From assembly GCA_018417955.1 (NCBI GenBank), contig JACTVC010000028.1, forward strand, positions 186,001 to 250,000: 64,000 nt of DNA, read 5' to 3'. Made by a program: the position numbers and the translations under genes. Of the stretch, positions 22,185 to 32,035 are shown piece by piece (within the stretch, counting starts at the first letter, position 1; the number at the start of each line of letters is the position of its first letter). Under the pieces are notes generated by a model. It saw only the letters and a program-made list of their open reading frames with translations, did not search any database and was not told where the DNA came from. This DNA is from Laccaria trichodermophora (lineage: Eukaryota > Basidiomycota > Agaricomycetes > Agaricales > Hydnangiaceae).

Positions 22185-22688
22185 TGTTGGCAATGGTTGA
22201 GGTCCAGATTGCGTAGAGGATCTGGTTGGTATCTGATAATGTTACGTAGTCTTGCTGAACATACGTAGTAGAATCGTTGTTCCCCTGAGGATGTGGTGGG
22301 ATTTGGCAAGTGAGAGGCTAGAGTCACCGGTCACTGGACGAGTAAAAGCAGGTAAAAGTGACGATCGTGAGAGGACCAAACCCAACCGTCCACCACCACG
22401 CCAAGCCCACGTATAATGTACTTCCGAGGCATCTCAGCACAAGCATCGATGAAACAATCCAAATACGAAGCTAATTTTAGAAAAAGAAATCACGGACGTT
22501 CACTCAGCATCCGTCGTGAATATGATTCAATGCGGAACTTTCCAGTCTATAACATATCCGATAATTGCTGGTTGTCCCCGGGAAATAATGACCTTCAACG
22601 ACTGCGACCAGACTTCGACTTGACTTCGACGAATGCGAGCAGCTGGCCCGACTGTGATCATCACTTCTGAACCTCATTCTCATCAATA
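22185..22688. other. Upstream region of the GH47 gene
   Basis: Likely promoter of the minus-strand mannosidase. No gene is supported. It ends at the first inverted-repeat boundary of the foldback element. Confidence 0.45.
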
Positions 22689-24165
22689 TCACTGTGAAGG
22701 CAGCTTTGGTTGATATTCAACAAATATTAGGTTGAATTTTACCTTTCAACCAGAGGTCAGTTAAAATTTAGGTTGAAAAAAATCAACCTGTTTTTTTGGT
22801 TGATCACCAACCTAAGTGATCAACTAAAGACTGGTTGATAATCAACGTCGCGACAGTAGCGAACTTGGCGTGGATATCAACCTAAGATAGGTTGACTTCA
22901 TCCTTCGTTAAAAAACTCAGCAGTATGTACGTATACCTACAATACTACACTCAAAAAAATATTCTCATAACCTAATCTTACACGACACTAAATTGTAGCC
23001 TTGAGTTGGCCTCGGGTACGCGATGAGGACGCTGGAGTTGCCATTGACAGTCGTGGGAAGTTGATTTCTCCATTTCGGAAACTATCGGGTCTGCAGTTTT
23101 GCAATGCAACCATCATGTTCTCCGCTCTCCTCGTCCACCCACCTTCCTCCTTCGGTGTTTGGATAGTCTTCAACTCACCTCGGAAACTTGTCCAATCTCT
23201 GCTCGACCCAGGTACGTTCCCTCCCTCACAATGATAGACCAAGCTTAAATTGACCACTTCACAGAGGCGGGAGCCATAATGAATCAAGGGTAAGTCCACG
23301 CTATGCGACTTACATTCGTGCTAATGTTGGCTACAGGATTAAGTCCCGGCTCAGCCTAAGGCTGGAAGACACCAGATAGCGAAAACGAGAAGGCGCTAGG
23401 CAGAGTAAGTCACCCTCCACTGAGTCGCTGATATTTGTTAATGTACCGTTGACCGAACGCTAGTTGATGAGTGCCAAATAGTCGAGGCACGGAAGCGATC
23501 ACGCCGAGAGATCATGTGCAGGGCACAACCGCGAGCAGGGATGAGAGGGTCGGCGACATATGAATGCGTAAGTCTCGTCTCTAATCAACTCATACATAAA
23601 CACCTACTAATTCACCTTTGTTGCTGGCTAGAATCGTTTGATTGGACGCTGTCGTGGTAGTTCGATGTTTGGGAGATGCTTTCGGCTGGGGGTTTGACAT
23701 GTCAGTAAGTTGTATATTTCGCTTTCCTTTCCGACCTGATCCTCACATTCTATGCATTGCAGTGACCTCTGATGGTGTTTTCCCATCATATCCTCAACCC
23801 AGTGTACCATTACTAGCAATAGCACACTGTTGTCCTGTGATACGAGCAATATATAATGTTTTTTATCAGAATCACTTCAATATTGGTTAAATATCAACCA
23901 TCATTCAAGTTAAAACTAACCAACAATAGGTTGAAATCTTTGGGTTGAATTCAACCTTTGGTTAGTTGAAATTGACCGGTATAACAGCCTCAGAAGCCTT
24001 AGGTTGAAAACGGCCATTTTAGGTTGTTAATCAACCAAAGTGACCCAGGTTGATCACCAACCTAAGGTTGATTTTCATCAACCTAAAAAGCAGTTGAATA
24101 CGACCTATGCTAGGTTGAAAAGTTAGGTTGAACTTCAACCAGCGTGACCTGCACAGTAAATATCA
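22689..24165. mobile_element. Foldback-like element rich in AGGTTGA / TCAACCT palindromes
   Basis: Two blocks (22710-22905 and 23870-24145) contain more than 25 copies of AGGTTGA or its complement TCAACCT, many as close inverted pairs (for example GGTTGATCACCAACC). The outer ends are also inverted: CACTGTGAAGG at the left and CCTGCACAGTA at the right, each followed inward by GGTTGA..TTCAAC. Between the blocks is about 950 bp without a recognisable protein but with several GTAAGT-type donor sites. I see no certain target duplication (ATCAAT occurs near both ends). This architecture fits a foldback transposon or a MITE with subterminal repeats. Confidence 0.6.
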
Positions 24166-25360
24166 ATCACGTCCCCGGATTTGAAGTTCAAGGAAGCTCG
24201 ACCAGTCAAGGGAAATTTTCGATTTCCAATCAACAATGCCGAAACGTGCTTTTGCTTGCGCTACCTAATTATCGACTTGAACAATTAGCCCAAAGGTCAC
24301 AATAATGTGGCCCAGGGGGTGGCAAGCCGGTTTCTCTTTGTTTATTATATATGAAGGGGTCAGTGGCTAATCTATGGATCCTTTAAAGCAATCATCCTTT
24401 GACGTGTCTCTCCACCAGACCCCATGTTCTCACATATATCAGTCACTACGTCACGTACCAAACGTAGTAGCCGGACGTGACAATGAGTCGTAATGAACGG
24501 GCCAGCCGGTCCCGGCCGGACTTTCCAAAACATCCCTTTACCAACGGACCAGCCGGATGCCTACAAATGGCTTGCGGGCACGGCGTCTCTTGCCGCGGCA
24601 GCTACCTACGGCAGCCTTCTGGGTGTCCCGTCGGCATCACACCAATAGTTCCCTAATCTTTACTAGAACAACTGTAATACTGTTACCTGCTTTGATGTTG
24701 TACTGTTTGCTTCTATCAGTAGTAGCTAATTGTAAACCTCTGCCCTAAGCTACTTGCTCTACCACACAGCTGCTGGTCAGCAAAGCATGCTGTATATACC
24801 CCAACCTGCTCTAATGGTAAATTACCTGTGTCCATAATATTAATCAATGACATCTATTGACATTGAATATGTCAACTCTGGTTAAGCATTTGATTGACTC
24901 CAATGGGGTGGTTATTTCAACTCCTGTGGGGCATTTGATTCACTCCGGCAGAGAATTTACAGCTGAGTATGTCAACTACCATGGGCATTTAAATTTGACT
25001 ATTTTGACTCCATGAAGAATTTGATTGACTTGAGGGGTTATTATGTTTAATTGTAAATGCATTGCCAGAGTTGACATACTCAATTCCAAATGCCCTGGAG
25101 GAGTGAACCCAATGCCCCATGGGAGTCAACATATTTGATTTAAAATACCCTGTCAGAGTAAACTACATGTGCCGCAGGGGTCAACATATTTGACTCTAAA
25201 TTTCATGACAGAGTGAATAAAATGCCCTGTTGGAGTGCCCTGTGAGAGAACATATTTAATTTTATATGCCCTGACAGCATGAATAAAATCCCCCATTGGA
25301 GTGAATTAAATGGCTGTGGGGTCAATAAAATGCCCCATCAGAGTGAATAAACTGCCCCGT

Positions 25361-25660
25361 GGGAGTTAACATATTTAAATTTAAAAGCCCCGACGGTGTA
25401 AATAAAATGCTCCGTCGGGGTGAATTAAATCGCCGCGGGGTCAAAATATTTGATTTTAAATTCGCCGACGGGGTCAATAAAATGCCCCGTCGGCGTGAAT
25501 AAACTGCCCCGCGGGAGTTAACATATTTAAATTTAAAAGCCCCGACGGCGTAAATAAAATGCTCCGTCGGGGTGAATTAAATCGCCGCGGGGTCAAAATA
25601 TTTGATTTTAAATTCGCCGACGGGGTCAATAAAATGCTCCGTCGGAGTGAATAAACTGCC
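25361..25660. repeat. 152-bp tandem unit, CpG-rich core of the satellite
   Basis: GGGAGTTAACATATTTAAAT occurs at 25361 and 25513 and the sequence between repeats almost exactly, with internal smaller units GCCCCGACGG, CTCCGTCGGGG and CGCCGCGGGG. Neighbouring copies carry the same skeleton with TG or CA in place of CG. Confidence 0.85.
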
Positions 25661-25869
25661 CTGCAGAAGTTAACATATTTAATTTTAAATGCCTCAATGG
25701 AGTGAATTAAATACCCCATGAAAGTCAATCAACTGTCCCCCACCCAATTCAAATTTTATATTCCCCATCGGAGTGTATTGAATGCTTTGCAGGAGTCAAC
25801 ATATTTAATTTTACATGCCCCGACGGAGTCAATGAAATGCGCCGCCGGAGTTGTGGGGGAAAAAAATGA

Positions 25870-26850
25870 GCTGTACTGTTATAGCTTCTCAATACATCTT
25901 TCCAGCATACTATAACTGTTGTAAAATAGGTTCAAGTTTACTTTGGAAAAGAATTTTGGCGCATGGTGGAGAAATGAGGTTGAATGCATGAAATATCTTG
26001 CAACATGATATTGTTGACTTTTCTGTATACTTTGCTACCAAATCTCAACATCTGAGCCTTTATTATACATTAACATGTGGCAGAATATATATCCCCTGCT
26101 CCGAAGCAGTTTTCTGATGGTTTGGGGGAGCTGGAGCTTGAAAGGGTGAAAATATGACTCTAAACATGAAACCACATTCTTTCTTATTTCCTTTCACTAT
26201 CTAAATCTTGTTGAAATGCTCTCATACTTTCCTCAAATATAGCCTACATACTTTAGAATCAATTCAGATAGGTGGGGGAAGCAGTTTTGAGGGAAGAAAA
26301 AAAAATATAACTTGATGTATGCAAAATGGCATGTTGTGCAACTGGTTTGTATAAAGATTCATGCACCAAATAGCTCTTTCCGAGGTCTGTTCACAAAAAC
26401 TTCTTCAATCACTGAGAAAACTATTCCAAATGATTCTATTCCTTTCTGGGATCCCCCCAATGTCTTTGTTTTGTTGGCGCGTTGCATCGCCAATGAGCGC
26501 GGCGCAGTGCGTAGTTTCAGATGGTGTGTGAATAATGCGCTCCTTCCATATTAGGTTGCCGCTGGCCCATATTTGGTAAGGCGGGCTGCCAGAGTTGTTC
26601 TGCTTCTAAAAACTAAATGGTGCACACCTCAACTATCTGACCTCCAATTCAGTGGATCTTTCTTTTGTATTATGAGGATTTGTCATGGCTACTAGCAGGA
26701 CCTTTCATTGATATTGTGCGTTGATTTCTTGACAATATATTTCTTGTTTCTGCAAATCACATATTCCAAGCCATTGCATGTTTCAGTTCACATGGATGGA
26801 TAATCTGGGCACCAGCTTAAAAATGCTGTAGTGGATTGACTCCTCTGTCT
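25870..26850. other. AT-rich interior of the inverted-repeat element
   Basis: Low-complexity AT-rich DNA with no supported coding sequence. A frame at 26312-26554 has no recognisable motif. Confidence 0.4.
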
Positions 26851-27044
26851 TGAATAAATGCTTCGCCAGAGCTGACATATTGAATTTTGAATGCCCTGTC
26901 AGAGTCAATCAAATGCCCCGCAGGAGTCAACATTTTGAATTCTCAATTCCCTGTCAGTGTCAATCAAATGCTCTGCCACAGTCAATAAAGTGCTCTGCTA
27001 ACTTGACATATTCAAGATCATGATGCAGATGACCATATCATGGA

Positions 27045-27850
27045 GGGCATGTTTTCAATTTCAATGTCAAACACCCCGACGGAGACATCCCCCATGGTGC
27101 TTTCAATTTCAATGTTAAACACCCTGATGGTGACATCCCCCGCGGCATCTTCAATTTCAATGACAAACACCCCGACGGTGACATCCCCTGCAGTGCTTTC
27201 AATTTCAATATTAAACACCCCAACGGTGACATCCCCTGCGGCATCTTCAATTTCAATGACAAACACCCTGACGGTGACATCCCCTGCGGTGCTTTCAATT
27301 TCAATGTTAAACACCCCGACGGTGACATCCCCCGCGGCATCTTCAATTTCAATGACAAACACCCCAACGGTGACATCCCCTGTGGTGCTTTCAATTTCAA
27401 TGTTAAACACCCCGACGGTGACATCCCCCGCGGCATCTTCAATTTCAATGACAAACACCCCGACGGTGACATCCCCCGTGGTGCTTTCAATTTCAATGTT
27501 AAACACCCCGACGGTGACATCCCCCGCGGCATCTTCAATTTCAATGACAAACACCCCAACGGTGACATCCCCCGCGGTGCTTTCAATTTCAATGTTAAAC
27601 ACCCCGACGGTGACATCCCCTGCGGTGCTTTCAATTTCAATGTTAAACACCCCGACGGTGACATCCCCCGCGGCATCTTCAATTTCAATGACAAACACCC
27701 CGACGGTGACATCCCCTGCGGCATCTTCAATTTCAATGACAAACACCCCGATGGTGACATCCCCTGTGGTGCTTTCAATTTCAATGTCAAACACCCTGAT
27801 GGAGACATCCCCTGCGGCACCATCAATTTCAATGTCAAACACCCAACTGT
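27045..27850. repeat. 48-bp minisatellite, about 17 units, alternating two subtypes
   Basis: The unit contains TTCAATTTCAATG, AACACCCCGACGG and TGACATCCCC. Two variants, one with GTGCTTTCAATTTC and TTAAACACC and one with GCATCTTCAATTTC and ACAAACACC, mostly alternate, giving a 96-bp higher-order repeat. The period is divisible by three and no unit carries stops in several frames, so long overlapping open frames appear on both strands. I do not regard these as genes. Confidence 0.9.
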
Positions 27851-28343
27851 AGGGCCATCCCCAACAGAACCATCAATTCCAGTTTGACACCCCAATGGAA
27901 CCACAAATGAGTAGACAAGGTATGAGTAACTAAATGAAAAGCTTTCATTTCCTAACTACAAGGTGAGTGTTTCCCTGTTGGGACAAAATTCAGTTTTTGG
28001 TTGATATGGAGACTGTCTTGCAGGAGTTGGATGAGATAAATAGTAAGATACATTATGCTACAGATCTAGGTGGATGTAATTAAGGGGAGAGAGGCCCCAG
28101 TTAAATTTTTTTGTAGTTCCATCAGGATGGGCTGAGAGCCCGTCGGGATGGGGTCAGAGCCCGTCGGTTGAAAAAGTGGTTCTGCCGCGGGAGTGTAAAC
28201 CCTGCCAGGGTCAGAAACCAGCCGCTTCATTGCCAACGGAACAATGGCAATCAAACCGGCCGCCCCGGCTGACCCGTTCACTACGAGTGATTGTCACGTC
28301 CAGCTGTTCCGTTGTTATTGGACCCATGTGACTGAACTAACTA

Positions 28344-31300
28344 ATGTTCTCTGGATTATATCTCGACCTTTTCGGATCCACAACCCCTCCAATTCCCGAT
28401 GCGTCCCCTCACTCTGTACGTGTCAGAGTGGTTCTAATAAAGCCTCGACTAATACATTTCCAGATCTACCCCATAATACCACCTGATTTGAGAGTAGGCG
28501 GCTTACTTTCAAAATCTCTAATTCGCTAATTTGACGCGTCTCCAAGGTATTCGATGGCCTCTGTGAACTCAAGAGCTCTAGATCGGAAGTTTGTAAATCT
28601 CCCTGCAGTACAAAGGTGCGACCCGAACAACGGGGGCGTGCCCTTACCTCCAACACACCATTGAAACGAGAACCTTCCCCGGACGATGAATTCCGTCCAT
28701 TTGACTTGGTGGCCCATGTGGCTTTCCTGAAGCTCGAAGATGACGGGTCACCGAGTGCGAAATTCGCCCCATCTACGCCTGTCAGCTATTCAGCACCTTC
28801 ATCTCTTTTCATCTCTACTTACTCTGCATGTACCACAGGCTCGGAAGCCGAAACCAACCGTCAACGCCACTCCAGCGAAATCACCTTTGATGGGCCAACG
28901 CACACCCTCAGGTTCGGTGAAACGTGAGGCGAGCGAGTTTCGCAGCACGAAAGCGTCCCCATCAACACCGTCTACACCTGTAGGAATTTACATCCCTGAT
29001 ATCTCAACTTCATTTGACTGGAAATTTGTCACAGACTCGACAGAGAGATTTCGCTTATAAGACGCCAGATTCAAAAGTGAAAACAAGCTCGACCAGGTCT
29101 CCACGGGCAAGCACGGGTTTCACATCGTCACCAGTACGTTCTGTTCTTTCAAAGAGTGCTTTTTTTCCTCAACGTCGCCTTACTTTCAGACCCGACGTCG
29201 CGTAACGTCCCCGACATCCTTAGCAAAGCATCATGCTATTCTCTCACTGACCTCTACTCTGCCTGAGCTCTTACGAAGGGGTCATGATATCTATTTTCGG
29301 GACGATAGAATGACAAAGTTGAAGACATATCAAGCATTGGACTTGATAAAACTGAAGCAACGAGAAATTGAGAGCCGATATGATCCATCCATTCCCAAAG
29401 GACATATACTAGCTTATTACATGGGGTAAGCAATTCTAAGGTTAGCTTTCCGCCACCTGCTGATTGGTGCGCATAGTCTCGGGAAGACCGTCGTGACGGT
29501 CGGTTTGATTATTGATAATCCTCCACCAAAACACCTTTCGGAAGAGGGTATCACTCCGACTACTTTGTGGGTGTCATCCCCTCCCTATCCTCGCTTTGGA
29601 CTTACCAACCTGTGTAGAGTTGTATGTCCCACGGAAGGTCTTTTGTATCACTGGAGAGATCACCTCGAATCATTGTCCTGCGGAAAGTTAGGCGTACACA
29701 TCTATCACGGACCAGGAAAAACAATGCGTATGCTCTTTTCTGCTCCGATTGACACAAGTTACTGATTTTCCCCCAGGCGCTGCTGATGTGATAGTAGGTT
29801 ATCTCCCTGTTTCCTATCCCAACCCCGCGTGGCTAATATGTCGCTACGAAGCTTTGTACCCTTCATCAAGTTGTACACCAGTTCAAAGTTTTTCTACGCC
29901 ATTTGAAGGACATTGGGTTTGAACTTCCTGAAGATGGGCGGCCCCCGCCTAACTACAAACTGACGGAGGTTGATCTCCAGATCCTCTGGGAGACTGCACC
30001 GTTGCTCATAATCTACTGGTATCGACTTGTTCTGGGTAAGCGAGAAATTGCCCGTAAAACATCTGTTAATCTTTCTGCATAGATGAATCTCAGCATATAC
30101 GAAACCCAGACTGCAAAGGTGCCATTGCCATGATAACTATGCGAGCGCTGTTTGCCCTGATGCTCACTGGCACGCCAATGCAGGTGCGAGTTTATCTAAC
30201 TGACGTCCCTTCCCTTCGTCGAGACCTTTCAACAGAATAAGGAACGTGATATTCAGCCACAATTACAACTGATTGGCGTCAAATATATGGGCATGGATAA
30301 CATTGAGGTGTTCGACAGGCTAGTTACAGCACCACTCGCTCGGGCCAATAGGATATCAGCGCATAATTGCTTGCTGGTGCGTACGTTCGTTTCATACAAG
30401 ACAACAGTTTTTATTGACATACTCCGGTTTAAGGGTGCAGTAAAGGGTGCTATGATTTACAGGCCACTTTCACTACCTGGCCTTTCGAATCAGTTAATCG
30501 AACTGAGCATAAGACAACCGGATCACATTATCCTCGTCGATCTGACAGCCAAAGAGCAAGTCCTCTACGATTACATGTCAGACCTTCCTCTGTTTGGTTT
30601 TGTGATAATGTTGCGCCAGCGTCAATGTGAGGTCCAGCCCATGTTCAAGGGCACTTTATCTGACGAGGTTTGATTGATAGCATGCCTTGATCCAAGACTT
30701 CTTTTGAAGCCACTGACTGAGCAAGAGAGGAAGCTTCTCGCAACAATGAAGCCAAAAGGTGTTGACTTGGCCGCAGCCACCGCGAGCTACCTGGAAATTG
30801 ATGACGCCCCAATTGAGTACGCCTTCCTCTTCTTGCAAAAAACGTTTTACTCATGGATTATACAACCAGGGACGACGAATGTGACGAATCACTAGAGCCC
30901 ACTACTCTGCCTTCAACAGTTCCCGAAGAAGCTCAGGAATATGTTCTGAACGTTCAACTTCTCCCCCAGGATTTGCAATCCGTTGCAGACATCTTCGCCG
31001 ATCAGTACGAATCAACTAAAATGATTCAAGTTTTGAAGATCGTCAATGACGTCAAAGCTCGGGGTGAAAAGACAATCATCTTCGTGCGTCGTCTTCTTCA
31101 TCCGAATTCACACTCATTGGCTAATGATCTGTGTAGTCAAGCTTTGTGTCCCTCTTATCTCTGATCGGCGATGCGCTCGCTGAGCGACATATCGGCTTTA
31201 CCAGTTGTACGTTTCCTGTCATCTTTTCTTGACAGACTTCTTAAAGAGTCTTTTGGACTGGCAGACACTGGCGCCATGACCTCGGCTCAACGACAAATGG

Positions 31301-31784
31301 CTTTGAAGCGGATTTCTCAAGATGCACAATGTCAGGTCATATTGATCTCCATCAAAGCAGGAGGCACAGGCAGGTTTTTCGTTAAAATAGTCAATCTCCC
31401 ACCCTGATGGTAAATCAGGGCTGAATATCACGGCTTGTAACCATATTATCATTATGGATCCCTGGTGGAACCCGTACGTTGAGGTGAGAACATTCACCTT
31501 TATCTCTTCGAACCACATGAAAGGAACTTTTGTGCCCAAAGGAGCAAGCCATTTCACGTGCTCATCGCATCGGACAGTCGAAGGATGTTCATGTGTACCA
31601 AATATTGGCAAGGAACACGATAGAAGAACGGATCGTTGAGGTAACTCTTTCCTGCTTATCAACATGTGTTTTTGACTGGAAACGCATTGATTAGATTCAG
31701 AACAAAAAGCGAGAGACCATTGAAGCGTTCCTTGACCGGGCTGCTCTGCAAACTCATGAAGGGGACGCTCATATCATCACTTGA
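28344..31784 (+). CDS. SNF2-family helicase-like ATPase A (Rad16/HLTF-like, no RING)
   Basis: About 15 exons join in frame from ATG 28344 ([19 protein letters not shown]). A Ser/Pro/Lys-rich N-terminal third leads into the ATPase lobe: [15 protein letters not shown], then motif I YMGLGKTVV (split by an intron near 29430), [26 protein letters not shown], motif [12 protein letters not shown], motif III LTGTPMQ. The second lobe has [69 protein letters not shown] and [20 protein letters not shown]. This is the Rad5/Rad16-like SNF2 arrangement, but I see no RING finger. Family members translocate on DNA and remodel nucleosomes or repair complexes. The motif II tetrad is DESQ rather than DEAH. One intron (31370-31418) has a GC donor. 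Its start lies 38 bp from the inverted-repeat element. Confidence 0.85.
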
Positions 31785-32035
31785 CAATCGTCGTTTTCAA
31801 AATATGTGTACATCTAGTGATTACAACATCTGTTCACCCTTAGTAAATACAACATTAGTTCTGGAATGGAGAGAGGACAGACAACGAGTACGGTATTCGA
31901 CATTGTACGTCTGTAATTAATGCCGATAACAGTAGGATATCTGCTAGTAAGCAGGAGTGTCGCACATTCAATCGCGCCTTTCGCTACTCAGTAAGCCAAC
32001 GCTGCACTGTCGCACTGTCGGGAACAGAGCAACCG

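Larger units (their letters stand above)
24469..28305. mobile_element. 3.8-kb inverted-repeat element filled with tandem repeats
   Basis: The left end (AGCCGGACGTGACAATGAG, 24469 on) is matched in reverse at the right end (ending ATTGTCACGTCCAGCT, 28305). About 36 of the first 41 bases agree, including a shared TGAACGGG and CAGCCGG. The inside is almost entirely repeats: degenerate GTCAACATATTTGATT / TGCCCCGTCGGAGTGAATAA units at 24850-25860 and 26850-27000, a 152-bp duplication at 25361-25640, and a 48-bp minisatellite at 27045-27850. No transposase is visible and no target duplication was found. I infer a non-autonomous DNA transposon that has captured or generated satellite arrays. Confidence 0.65.

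Noticed and set aside
22988..23299. Opposing open frames of 77-103 codons inside the foldback element
   Set aside because: They are antisense to each other and lack any recognisable motif.
24850..27850. A CRISPR array in the repeat-rich region
   Set aside because: Units are contiguous, without unique spacers, and the genome is clearly eukaryotic.
27018..27904. Three long overlapping open frames (270-288 codons) as genes
   Set aside because: They come from a 48-bp minisatellite whose period is a multiple of three. They have no start context, no introns and no similarity to proteins.
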